Origin: Jidongwangia harbinensis
Lineage (GTDB): Bacteria > Actinomycetota > Actinomycetes > Mycobacteriales > Micromonosporaceae
DNA length: 64,000 nt
Direction of reading: 5' to 3'
NCBI RefSeq assembly: GCF_020216025.1
Contig: NZ_JAIWNC010000039.1
Span: 1-64,000, forward strand
Of this stretch, positions 34,998 to 43,303 are shown one piece after another. Below the pieces are notes generated by a model, which saw nothing but the letters and a program-made list of their open reading frames with translations, was not told the origin of the DNA and made no database searches. The stretch's first letter is position 1. The number at the start of each line of letters is the position of its first letter. The position numbers and the translations under genes were made by a program.

Positions 34998-35513
34998 GTG
35001 CGGGCCGTCGCATGGCTGCCGGTCGCGGCCGGGACCGGGGTGGCCGTCGCGCTGGGCGTGTACGGCCGGTTCCACGAGCCGCCCGCCACCGTCGACCTGG
35101 CCGGTCTCCTGCCGCCGCTGACCGCCAAGGTGTGGCTGGCCACCGTCGCCGTCCTGCTGGCCGTGCTGCAGCTGCTGTCGGCGCTGGCCATCTACGGCCG
35201 GCTGGGCGGCCTCGACGCCCCGCCGTGGACGGCGGCCGCGCACCGGTGGTCCGGCCGGCTCGCGTTCGTGCTGTCGCTGCCGGTCGCGGTGCACTGCCTG
35301 TACGCGCTGGGCCTGCGCGCCGACGACTCCCGGGTGCTGGTCCACTCGCTGTGCGGCTGCCTGTTCTACGGAGCGTTCGTCACCAAGATGCTGACCCTCG
35401 GCCGGCCCGCGGGCGACGGCCCGGGGTGGGCGCTGCCGGCGGCGGGCGGCGTGGTCTTCACCGCGCTCACCGGTGCCTGGCTGACCTCGGCGTGGTGGTT
35501 CTTCACCCGCTGA
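34998..35513 (+). CDS. Small polytopic membrane protein, DUF6529/cytochrome b561-like
   Basis: A 171-aa protein with about five hydrophobic helices starting 2 bp after the kinase stop. Conserved-looking His residues lie in or at the ends of helices (AAHRWSGRLAF, VAVHCLYALG, LVHSLCGC). This is the usual pattern for ferric-reductase/b561-like heme binding and resembles the actinobacterial DUF6529 family. No extra-membrane domain is present. Heme binding and redox function are inference. Start GTG 34998. It seems to be the last gene of the WXG-kinase unit. Confidence 0.65.
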   Translation: MRAVAWLPVAAGTGVAVALGVYGRFHEPPATVDLAGLLPPLTAKVWLATVAVLLAVLQLLSALAIYGRLGGLDAPPWTAAAHRWSGRLAFVLSLPVAVHCLYALGLRADDSRVLVHSLCGCLFYGAFVTKMLTLGRPAGDGPGWALPAAGGVVFTALTGAWLTSAWWFFTR

Positions 35514-35553
35514 TTTACATCTTTCTATCGAACAGGTACGGTCGCCGCAGCTA

Positions 35554-35567
35554 TGGGAGCGCTCCCA
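35554..35567. promoter_or_regulatory. CebR-type operator (cellobiose-responsive)
   Basis: TGGGAGCGCTCCCA is the exact 14-bp palindrome known as the CebR box in Streptomyces, where this LacI-family repressor is released by cello-oligosaccharides. It lies 58 bp before the GH5 cellulase start, well placed to block transcription. Confidence 0.88.
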
Positions 35568-35625
35568 CGCTCCCTGTCCCCGACGCAGCAACGCTGCGGA
35601 CATCCCCCATATGACGGAGTTCGTC

Positions 35626-37011
35626 ATGCGCAGACTCACCATCGCCGCGGCCGCGGCCGTTGCGGTCGCCGCCTCCGCGGCGGTCGTCATCGCCCAGCCG
35701 GCCAGTGCCGAAACCGCGGCCTTCACCGTGGTCAATTCCTGGAACAGCGGGTACGAGGGCCGCGTCACGGTCACCAACGACACCCCCTCGACCATCACCA
35801 CCTGGCAGGTCCGGCTCACCCTGCCGGCCGGCACCACGGTTGCCAGCTCGTGGAACACCACGCACACCGCCTCGGGCAACACCTACACGTTCACGCCGGC
35901 CGCCTGGAACGGCACCCTGGCCAGCGGCGCGTCGGCCAGCTTCGGATTCACCGCCAACGGCAGCGGCCAGCCCACCGGCTGCGAGATCAACGGCCGGGCC
36001 TGCGGCAGCTTCCCCACCCCGACGCCCACCGTGAGCACCCCGGGCAGCAGCGTTCCGCCGCCGCCGACCGGCACCACGCCGGTCGCGATCAACGGCCAGC
36101 TGCGGGTCTGCGGCGTGAACCTGTGCAACCAGTACAACCGGCCGATCCAGTTGCGCGGGATGAGTTCGCACGGTCTGCAGTGGTTCGCCGACTGCTACAA
36201 CAACGCCTCGCTGGACGCGCTCGCCACCGACTGGCAGTCCGACCTGTTCCGGATCGCAATGTACGTGCAGGAGCAGGGCTACGAGACCAACCCGAGCGCG
36301 TTCACCAACCGGGTCAACAGCCTGGTCGACATGGCGCAGGCCCGCGGCATGTACGCGCTGATCGACTTCCACACCCTGACCCCGGGCGACCCGAACTACA
36401 ACCTGGACCGGGCGAAGACGTTCTTCGCCGCGGTGTCCGCCCGCAACGCCGCCAAGAACAACGTCATCTACGAGATCGCGAACGAGCCGAACGGGGTCAG
36501 CTGGGCCGGCATCAAGAGCTACGCCGAGCAGGTCATCCCGGTGATCCGCGCGAACGACCCGGACGCCGTGATCATCGTCGGCACCCGCGGCTGGTCGTCG
36601 CTGGGCGTGTCGGACGGCGCCACCTCGGCCGAGATCGTCAGCAACCCGGTCAACGCCACCAACATCATGTACACGTTCCACTTCTACGCGGCGTCGCACA
36701 AGGACAACTACCGCGCCGAGGTGGAGCGGGCCGCCGCCTCGCTGCCGCTGTTCGTCACGGAGTTCGGCACGGTCACCTACACCGGCGACGGCGGCGTCGA
36801 CACCGCCAGCAGCACGACGTGGCTGGACCTGCTGGACCGCCTGAAGATCAGCTACGCGAACTGGACGTACTCCGACGCCGACGAGGGCAGCGGCGCGTTC
36901 CGGCCGGGCACCTGCGGCGGCTCGACGTACGCGGGCACCGGCGTGCTGACCGACTCGGGCACGTTCATGCGCAGCCGGATCCGTACCCCGGACAACTTCC
37001 CGACCAGCTGA
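35626..37011 (+). CDS. Secreted endoglucanase: CBM2 plus GH5
   Basis: A 461-aa cellulase. After the signal peptide, residues 34-130 form a family-2 cellulose-binding module (VVNSWNSGYEGRVTVTNDT, TWQVRLTLPAG, paired Cys at its end). A Pro/Thr linker leads to a GH5 domain (about 160-455). The acid/base is Glu287 (YEIANEPNG) and the nucleophile Glu379 (FVTEFGT); the conserved LRGMSSHG and IDFHTL strands are present. It should cleave internal beta-1,4-glucan links outside the cell. ATG 35626 is preferred over 35611 because GGAG lies 8 bases upstream. A CebR box controls the promoter and a hairpin follows at 37025. Confidence 0.93.
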   Translation: MRRLTIAAAAAVAVAASAAVVIAQPASAETAAFTVVNSWNSGYEGRVTVTNDTPSTITTWQVRLTLPAGTTVASSWNTTHTASGNTYTFTPAAWNGTLASGASASFGFTANGSGQPTGCEINGRACGSFPTPTPTVSTPGSSVPPPPTGTTPVAINGQLRVCGVNLCNQYNRPIQLRGMSSHGLQWFADCYNNASLDALATDWQSDLFRIAMYVQEQGYETNPSAFTNRVNSLVDMAQARGMYALIDFHTLTPGDPNYNLDRAKTFFAAVSARNAAKNNVIYEIANEPNGVSWAGIKSYAEQVIPVIRANDPDAVIIVGTRGWSSLGVSDGATSAEIVSNPVNATNIMYTFHFYAASHKDNYRAEVERAAASLPLFVTEFGTVTYTGDGGVDTASSTTWLDLLDRLKISYANWTYSDADEGSGAFRPGTCGGSTYAGTGVLTDSGTFMRSRIRTPDNFPTS

Positions 37012-37024
37012 CCCACCCGCACTC

Positions 37025-37063
37025 CGCCGGGAGCCTCGCCCACCTCGGGCCGGGCTCCCGGCG
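37025..37063. terminator. Hairpin terminator between convergent genes
   Basis: Perfect 11-bp arms (CGCCGGGAGCC / GGCTCCCGGCG) with a 17-base loop lie between the GH5 stop and the stop of the minus-strand transglutaminase-fold gene, probably serving both. Confidence 0.7.
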
Positions 37064-37095
37064 CCGTACTCCGGTCAGATCCCGGCGGCCGGCGG

Positions 37096-39204
37096 TCAGC
37101 GCGGCGGACCGAGACCCCGGACGCCGAGCACCGCCCGCAACCGCGGCCACACCCCCCGCCGCGCCAGCCCGCGCCGCACCGCGCGCACCGCCGCCCACGC
37201 CTCCCCCACCTGACGTTCGTCGGCGGACTTCCCGCTCCACAACGTCCGGTCCAGCGCCACCCCGAGCCGCCGGATCTCCACGGCCACCCCCGGATCGGTC
37301 AGCCCCGCGGCCAGATCGCGCGGGGTCATCGCGGGCGGAGCCGCCACCCCGTACGCCCGCAGTCGGTCCCGCGCCTCCTCCCACGCGCCCACCACCGCAC
37401 CGGCACCCGCCCGGCGGCGCCGGCGCCAGGACCGCACCGTCCACGCCGCCGGGATCACCACCGGCCAGCACACCAGCGCCAGGACCGGCACGATCAGCAG
37501 CGCCGACCAGGGCACCGGCGCGCCGCCCCGCCGGACGGCCGGGGCCGGTACCTCGGGCAGCGGGGCGGGCAGCGGCGGGTCGCGCAGGTCCTCCGGGGCG
37601 GGCAGTTCGGCACGGGCCCGGTCGGTCGTGGCGGCCAGGCTCTCGCCGGTGGGTGCCGACACCGCCGCGCCCGCCGGATCGAGCGCCACCCAGCCGACCC
37701 CCTCGACGGCCACCTCCGGCCAGGCCAGCGCGTCGCCGTTGCGGACCGTGTACCAACCGTCCGGACCGGGAGACTCGGGGGTGCGGAAGCCGACCGCCAT
37801 CCGGGCCGGGATGCCGTGGATCCGGGCCAGGGCGACGTACGCGGCCGCGAACTGTTCGCTGGTTCCGCGCCGGGTCCGCTGCAGGAACCTGACGAGCTGC
37901 GGCCAGGCGTGCCCGGTGGGCAGATCGTCGCCGACCGCCAGCCGGTAGTTGCGGCGGAAGTGGCTCTCCAGCACCAGCGCGGTCCGGAAGGACGGCCGGA
38001 TCCCGCCGGTGGCCCGCGCGGCCAGGTCCGTCATGTCGGGCGGGGCGATGCCGACCCCGCCCAGACCGCCCAGGGCGGTCGAGTCGACGGCCGCGTCGGC
38101 GAGTGCGCCGGGGTCGGCCCGCGGTTCCCACCAGTCCAGGTCGTAGCGGACGGGTCCGTCGTCCCCGGACCGGATCAGCGTGCCGTGGCGCTCCGCCACC
38201 AGCGGCGCGACGCCGCCGACCGCGGCCGGCCAGGTCTGGCTGGGCAACCACGGCCCGCCGACGTCGGTGACCTCGACCGTGGCCGTGCGGCGTTCCGCCG
38301 GCACGGTCACCTCGGGCCCGGGCGGCAGTTCCGCGCCGAGCCGCCGGTAGGTCCCCGGCGGCCGCCAGTTGACGCCGTCGAACTCGTCCAGCACGACCAG
38401 CGGCCAGCGGTCCGGCGGCGCGACGCCACGGAACCGGAACACCGGCGTGCCGGGGTCGGTGAGCCGGCGGGCGAGGTCGTCCAGCGGGCTGGTCACCTGC
38501 AGCGCGACGAGCGGCGCGGCCTGGCCGTGGCGGAGCGCGTACCGCGGCGGCCCGGCCGGCAGCAGCAGTCCGGCCAGGACCGCCATCGCCACCGCCCCGA
38601 ACGCGGGTGCGGCGAACCGTAGCGGTGGCGACGACCCGCCGGCCCGGACCGCGGACAGCAGGGCGCCGGCCACGGCCGTGTAGAGCAGGGCGGCGACCAC
38701 CGCGGGCCCGGCCGGCGCGGCCGCGTAGAGCTGGGTGAAGAGCACCAGCGCCAGACTGGGTACGAGCGCGGGCAGCGGCCCGCTCAGGTGATGCAGCAAC
38801 TCCACGCCGAGGACGGCGGCCGCGACCACCAGCAGCGGGACGAACAGCAGCAGCGCCGGATCCGGGCGGGCCGGCCAGGTGGACTGCAGGGCCAGGCGCC
38901 AGGACTCGGTGACGCCGGCCGCGATCGCCCGCCCGGTCGCGGCGGTGGGCAGGCCGGCCATCGTGGTCGGCCACGCCACCGTCTCGGCCACGACCAGCAG
39001 TCCGGCGCCGGCGGTCAGCAGCGGACGCCACGCCGCCGGCCCGGACCCGGGACGGCAGAGCAGCGCCACCAACAGGACACCCGCCGCCGGCCCGGCGACC
39101 GGCAGGAGCAACGCGGGTACGCCGAACACCGGCGCGAACAGCATCCCGGCGACGACGGCGGCGAGCACCACGCACACGGTCGCCGGAATCGGCCGGCGGT
39201 TCAC
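37096..39204 (-). CDS. DUF3488/transglutaminase-fold membrane protein lacking catalytic Cys and His
   Basis: A 702-aa protein: several N-terminal membrane helices (DUF3488-like), an extracytoplasmic transglutaminase-core domain (about 430-510), one helix near 600 and a cytoplasmic DUF4129-like tail. The core reads RRGTSEQFAAAYVALARIHGIPARMAVGF, where the nucleophilic Cys is Ser449, and DALAWPEVAVEGVGWVALDPAG, where the usual His of DAHAW is Leu493; only the Asp remains. It is therefore probably a non-catalytic binding version. GTG 39204 overlaps the DUF58 stop by 4 bases. MoxR-DUF58-transglutaminase trios are widely conserved and linked to envelope assembly or stress. Confidence 0.88.
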   Translation of the reverse strand: MNRRPIPATVCVVLAAVVAGMLFAPVFGVPALLLPVAGPAAGVLLVALLCRPGSGPAAWRPLLTAGAGLLVVAETVAWPTTMAGLPTAATGRAIAAGVTESWRLALQSTWPARPDPALLLFVPLLVVAAAVLGVELLHHLSGPLPALVPSLALVLFTQLYAAAPAGPAVVAALLYTAVAGALLSAVRAGGSSPPLRFAAPAFGAVAMAVLAGLLLPAGPPRYALRHGQAAPLVALQVTSPLDDLARRLTDPGTPVFRFRGVAPPDRWPLVVLDEFDGVNWRPPGTYRRLGAELPPGPEVTVPAERRTATVEVTDVGGPWLPSQTWPAAVGGVAPLVAERHGTLIRSGDDGPVRYDLDWWEPRADPGALADAAVDSTALGGLGGVGIAPPDMTDLAARATGGIRPSFRTALVLESHFRRNYRLAVGDDLPTGHAWPQLVRFLQRTRRGTSEQFAAAYVALARIHGIPARMAVGFRTPESPGPDGWYTVRNGDALAWPEVAVEGVGWVALDPAGAAVSAPTGESLAATTDRARAELPAPEDLRDPPLPAPLPEVPAPAVRRGGAPVPWSALLIVPVLALVCWPVVIPAAWTVRSWRRRRRAGAGAVVGAWEEARDRLRAYGVAAPPAMTPRDLAAGLTDPGVAVEIRRLGVALDRTLWSGKSADERQVGEAWAAVRAVRRGLARRGVWPRLRAVLGVRGLGPPR

Positions 39205-40313
39205 CGGTTCGCCTCGTTCCACCGGCGTACCGCCTGCTCCGCGTCCGCCGCGCGGATCACCCGCCGGGTCGCCTCGCCCGGGTCGGGTGCCGGACCGGTC
39301 GCCGGGCCGAGCAGGATCAGCACCGCCCCGGGAAGGCCCGCTCGCGGCCCGGCGGTGATCACCACGAGGTCTCCGCCGGCGCGGCGGGCCTGGGCCGGCA
39401 CCAGGGCGGTGTCCGCGGTGGCCCGGTCCTGCCGGAGTTCGGACAGCGCGTCCAGCATCGGGCGGATCGCGTACGGGCCGTCCACCGCCGACTCCCGGCC
39501 GGCGGAGGTGATCAGCCGGGCCGGATGCCCGGCCCGGGCCGACGCGCTCAGCAGCGACGCGGCCACGTCGACCGCCTCGTCGAAGTCGGCGGCGGTGAGG
39601 ATCCCGTCCCGGGTGTCGAGCAGCACGGTGAGCCGGCTCCGCCGGGGGTCGGACAGGTCCCGGACCATCAGCCGGCCGGTCCGCGCGGTCGCCTTCCAGT
39701 GCAGGTGGCGCACCTCGTCGCCGGGCACGTACTCGCGGACGTCGCGCAGGTCCGCGGAGCCGCGGCGGGACTCGTCGACGGTGCCCTCCTCGTGCACCAC
39801 CCGCCGCCGGCCGCTCGCCGGGGGCTGCGCCGGCCACTGTCGCGGGTGCACCCGGACGGTGGCCCGGTCCCCGGCCGTCACCCGGCTGCGGGCCAGTCCG
39901 AACGGGTCCGCCCGCTCGACCACCAGCGGGCCCACGGTGAGCCGGCCGCGGCTGCCGGTGGGCAGGTGGTAGTCGCGGGTCGCCTCCTCGTCCGGCGCGA
40001 GGTCGCCCAGCGGGAGTACCCGGGCGTCCCGGCCGAGGGCGTCGGTGGCCAGCAGCCCGACGAGCCGGCGGGCTCCGGTGTTGCGGACCCGCAGGCGCGC
40101 GGTGGCCGGACGGCCCCGTTCCACCAGCTCCGGGTGGATCGACCGGCCGGCCTGGACGGTGGGCGGGCGGGACGTGGTCAGCAGCGCGGCCAGGACGACG
40201 CCGAGGAACGCCGCGCCCAGCGCCACCGGCAACGGGTAACGCCCCCACCAGCCGGACACCACCAGCAGCGCCGCGACGGCGAGCACGGCGATCCCGCGCC
40301 GGGTCAGTCGCAC
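39201..40313 (-). CDS. DUF58 domain membrane protein
   Basis: A 370-aa protein with two N-terminal helices (about 8-48), a beta-rich segment and the DUF58 signature YVPGDEVRHLHWKATARTGRLMVRDL, followed by a VWA-like fold (LTVLLDTRDGILTAADFDEAVDVAASLL). DUF58 proteins work with the MoxR ATPase encoded immediately upstream, as seen in many bacteria. Start GTG 40313 lies 2 bp after the MoxR stop, and its stop overlaps the next gene. Function in this organism is unknown. Confidence 0.9.
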   Translation of the reverse strand: MRLTRRGIAVLAVAALLVVSGWWGRYPLPVALGAAFLGVVLAALLTTSRPPTVQAGRSIHPELVERGRPATARLRVRNTGARRLVGLLATDALGRDARVLPLGDLAPDEEATRDYHLPTGSRGRLTVGPLVVERADPFGLARSRVTAGDRATVRVHPRQWPAQPPASGRRRVVHEEGTVDESRRGSADLRDVREYVPGDEVRHLHWKATARTGRLMVRDLSDPRRSRLTVLLDTRDGILTAADFDEAVDVAASLLSASARAGHPARLITSAGRESAVDGPYAIRPMLDALSELRQDRATADTALVPAQARRAGGDLVVITAGPRAGLPGAVLILLGPATGPAPDPGEATRRVIRAADAEQAVRRWNEANR

Positions 40314-40315
40314 GG

Positions 40316-41263
40316 TCAGTGGCCGGCGCCCGTCAGCGGCGTGGCGGTGGCGGTGAGCACGTCCGCGACCACGTCCGCGGGCTCCCGGAGGGCCAGCTCC
40401 GCCTCGGCGGTGAGCACCAGCCGATGCGCCAGTACCGGCACCGCGACGTCCTTGATGTCGTCGGGGGTGACGAACGCGCGCCCGTCGATGACCGCCCGTG
40501 CCTGCCCGGCCCGGATCAGCGCGATGCTGCCCCGCACGCTGGCGCCGTAGCGCAGCGACGGGTGGGTCCGGGTGGCCGCGGTCAGGCGTACCGCGTATTC
40601 GGCCACCGCGTCGTCCACGTGCAGCGACCGTACCTCGGCGATGGCCGCCCGCAGGGCGACGGTGTCGACCACCGGACGCAGGTCGTCCGGGCTTTCCCCG
40701 GCCCGGTCCCCGAGGACCACCCGGACCTCGGACTCCAGATCGGGGTAGCCCACCGAGAGTCGCATCAGGAACCGGTCCAGCTGGGCCTCGGGCAGGCGGT
40801 ACGTGCCCTCCAGCTCGACCGGGTTCTGGGTGGCGATGACCAGGAACGGCCGCGGCACCTCGTGGGTCTCCGCGTCCACCGTCACCCGGCGCTCGCTCAT
40901 CACCTCGAGCAGCGCGGACTGGGTCTTGGGCGTACCCCGGTTGATCTCGTCGGCGACCACCACGTTGGCGAAGACGCCGCCGGGGTGGAACTCGAACCGT
41001 TCGTCCTTCTGCCGGTAGATGGTGACGCCGGTGATGTCGCCGGGCAGCAGGTCGGGGGTGAACTGGATCCGGCGCCAGGACCCGCCGATGCTGCGGGCCA
41101 GGCACCGGGCCAGCGACGTCTTGCCGAGCCCGGGCACGTCCTCGATCAGCAGGTGCCCCTCGGCGAGCAGCCCGGCCACCGCCTGCCGGACCAGTTCCGG
41201 CTTGCCGCGGATGATCCGCTGCACGTTGTCGATGAGCCGGGTGGCGATGCGGGTGGCGGTCAT
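40316..41263 (-). CDS. MoxR-family AAA+ ATPase
   Basis: A 315-aa AAA+ protein with Walker A EDVPGLGKTS (about 41-50), Walker B VVADEINR, sensor 1 ATQNP, the family-specific GTYRLPEAQLDRFL and the C-terminal lid (HPSLRYGASVRGSIALIRAGQA). MoxR ATPases act as chaperones that mature VWA-containing partners such as the DUF58 protein next door. ATG 41263 overlaps the FN3 gene stop by 4 bases, so the four genes are translated as one block. Confidence 0.94.
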   Translation of the reverse strand: MTATRIATRLIDNVQRIIRGKPELVRQAVAGLLAEGHLLIEDVPGLGKTSLARCLARSIGGSWRRIQFTPDLLPGDITGVTIYRQKDERFEFHPGGVFANVVVADEINRGTPKTQSALLEVMSERRVTVDAETHEVPRPFLVIATQNPVELEGTYRLPEAQLDRFLMRLSVGYPDLESEVRVVLGDRAGESPDDLRPVVDTVALRAAIAEVRSLHVDDAVAEYAVRLTAATRTHPSLRYGASVRGSIALIRAGQARAVIDGRAFVTPDDIKDVAVPVLAHRLVLTAEAELALREPADVVADVLTATATPLTGAGH

Positions 41264-43230
41264 GACGGTTCCCCGCTGGGCCAGGGGTAATGGTTGGATT
41301 CCATGCCGTCCACGACGACCCAGATTTCCTGGTCATTGGTGTCGATCGGGAACCGGTCGTCGACGGTCAGGTTGCCCTCGTTGTCGGTGGTGAGATTGGC
41401 GCCGGGGTTCCACGTGCCGCCCCATCGGGACCCCCACGGATCGATGTCGTACGCCGTGTTCGGCTCGAAACCGCGCATCTCGATCAGGATGAACGCGCAC
41501 CCCGGCGGCAAACAGTCGGGCTCGTGGGTGGTGGTGGCGCCGCGGGACACGGTGATGCTGCGGGGTGGCAGCACGGTCGCGTCGATGGTGGCCGCCACGC
41601 CGCGGCCGACCGCGTTCTCCGCGCTCACGGTGATCCGGTAGGTGGCGCCCCGGGTGAGGCCGGTGAGCGTCATGGTGCGGGCGTCGCCGGGCTGGACCGC
41701 GCTGCCGCCCGGGTTTCCGGCCGACTCCCAGGCCACGTGGTACGCGCTGATGGCGGCGCCGTTCGACCCGGCGGCGCCCCAGGTCAGCACGAGCGTGTCG
41801 GCACGGCGGGTGGCGGTCAGCCGGGCCGGCATGGTCGGCCGGGTGGCCGGCAACGCATCCTGTCCGGGACCCGGGTCGCCGCCCTCCCCTGGTGGTGCGC
41901 CGGTGGGCGCGGTGTTCGGCGCGGTGGTGGGGCCGGACGACTCGGGCGCGGATCCGGACGGCGGCCTCGACGACCGGGTCGGATCCGAGGTCGGCGGGCG
42001 ACCGGTGGGCGAGGTCGCGGTTGGTCCGGTGGTGTCCGGTGCGTCGGGCGAGCCGGGTGCGGTCGACGGGTCCGTCGCACCGGGCGTGCCGGGCGCGTCC
42101 GGTGCGCCCGTGGCACCGGGTGAGCCGCCCGGCCCGGGCGCTCCGGCGCCGGCCAGTGTCACCGTGGCGGACCGGCCGGCGTCGTCGACCACCATCACGT
42201 GCCGGCCGAGGTCGCCCTCGACGTAGATACGGCCGTCCTGGCCCCGGTTGAGCCGCGGGCGGCCGATGCCGGCCGGCATCGGGGCCACCTGCTGGACGCG
42301 GCCGGCGCTGTCGAAGGTGTGCAGTTGCCCGCGCCCGACCTCCAGCAGCGCCACCGAGGACCGCCCGGCCGCCGGCGCCGCGTACCGCCCGGCGGGCAAC
42401 CGCACCCCGAGCGGCGCGGCGGCCGCCCGGTCCGTGCCCAGGCCGGAGCCGTCCAGCAGGTGCAGGCGGCGCGTGCCCGGGTCGAGGACGGCGATCCGGC
42501 CGTCGAGGTCGGAGACGGCGGCCTGGGCGGTGGCCGGGAGGTCCACCCCGACGCTCCGCGGCCGGCCCAGCCGGGCCGAACCGTCCAGCGGGGTCAGCGT
42601 GTCCGCCACGGTGTCCAGGAACGCGACCGTGTCGCCCACCACGGTCAGGGCGCCGGCGTGCCCGTCCGGCGTCCGGGCCGAACAGGACACCTGGTCGGCG
42701 TCGGGGGCGAGGTGGCAGAGCAGCCCGGCGTCCGTGCGGTGCAGCCACAACGTGCCGTCCGGGGCGGCCGCGGGCGGGCCCAGCGGACCGCCGGCCCGGA
42801 TGGTGGCCGGCTCGCCACCCAGCCGGACCACGGCGCCGGCCTCGCGGTAGACCAGGTACGGGCCGCCGCGCGCCTCGACCGCCACCGGGCGTTCATCGGC
42901 CGGCGGGCGCAGCGTCTGCTCGACGGCGAGGCTGGACTTGTCGAACCGGCGGACGCTCTTGCGGCCCACCACGTACCCGCTGATCTCGCCCTCCACCACC
43001 TCGCTGTCCGGCTCCAGGCCGGTCACCCGGACCCGGGCGTCGACCGTGCGGGTGGTGTCGTTGACGTGCACCACGGAGTCCGTGCCGGGGCTGGTGAACC
43101 AGTGCCCGATCTGGTTGAAGCGGAGCCCGGTGAAGTCGGTGCCGGCACCGGAGACGGCGGCGGTCGCGGCCACCAGGCACACCGCGAGGAGCACCACCAG
43201 CGGCAGCCGACCGCGGTGCTGCGCGCGCAT
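41260..43230 (-). CDS. Membrane-anchored beta-propeller/FN3 surface protein
   Basis: A 656-aa protein with an N-terminal anchor or signal (LPLVVLLAVCLVAATAAV) and a region of propeller-like strands (about 30-350; SDLDGRIAVLDPGTRRLHLLDGSGLG). A long Pro/Thr/Ser/Gly linker (about 355-450), an FN3 domain (about 460-555; ISAYHVAWESAG, YRITVSAENAVG) and a short Cys-containing C-terminal domain (DCLPPGCAFI) follow. Start is uncertain: ATG 43230, GTG 43251/43254 or ATG 43278 are in frame and none has a clear ribosome site. It likely presents a surface-binding module linked to the MoxR complex. Confidence 0.75.
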   Translation of the reverse strand: MRAQHRGRLPLVVLLAVCLVAATAAVSGAGTDFTGLRFNQIGHWFTSPGTDSVVHVNDTTRTVDARVRVTGLEPDSEVVEGEISGYVVGRKSVRRFDKSSLAVEQTLRPPADERPVAVEARGGPYLVYREAGAVVRLGGEPATIRAGGPLGPPAAAPDGTLWLHRTDAGLLCHLAPDADQVSCSARTPDGHAGALTVVGDTVAFLDTVADTLTPLDGSARLGRPRSVGVDLPATAQAAVSDLDGRIAVLDPGTRRLHLLDGSGLGTDRAAAAPLGVRLPAGRYAAPAAGRSSVALLEVGRGQLHTFDSAGRVQQVAPMPAGIGRPRLNRGQDGRIYVEGDLGRHVMVVDDAGRSATVTLAGAGAPGPGGSPGATGAPDAPGTPGATDPSTAPGSPDAPDTTGPTATSPTGRPPTSDPTRSSRPPSGSAPESSGPTTAPNTAPTGAPPGEGGDPGPGQDALPATRPTMPARLTATRRADTLVLTWGAAGSNGAAISAYHVAWESAGNPGGSAVQPGDARTMTLTGLTRGATYRITVSAENAVGRGVAATIDATVLPPRSITVSRGATTTHEPDCLPPGCAFILIEMRGFEPNTAYDIDPWGSRWGGTWNPGANLTTDNEGNLTVDDRFPIDTNDQEIWVVVDGMESNHYPWPSGEPS

Positions 43231-43303
43231 CGTCCGGGTCCACGTCACCACCCGGCGAGCATAGAAGACGGTGTACATGATCGGTCCACTGCCGATACAA
43301 CGG

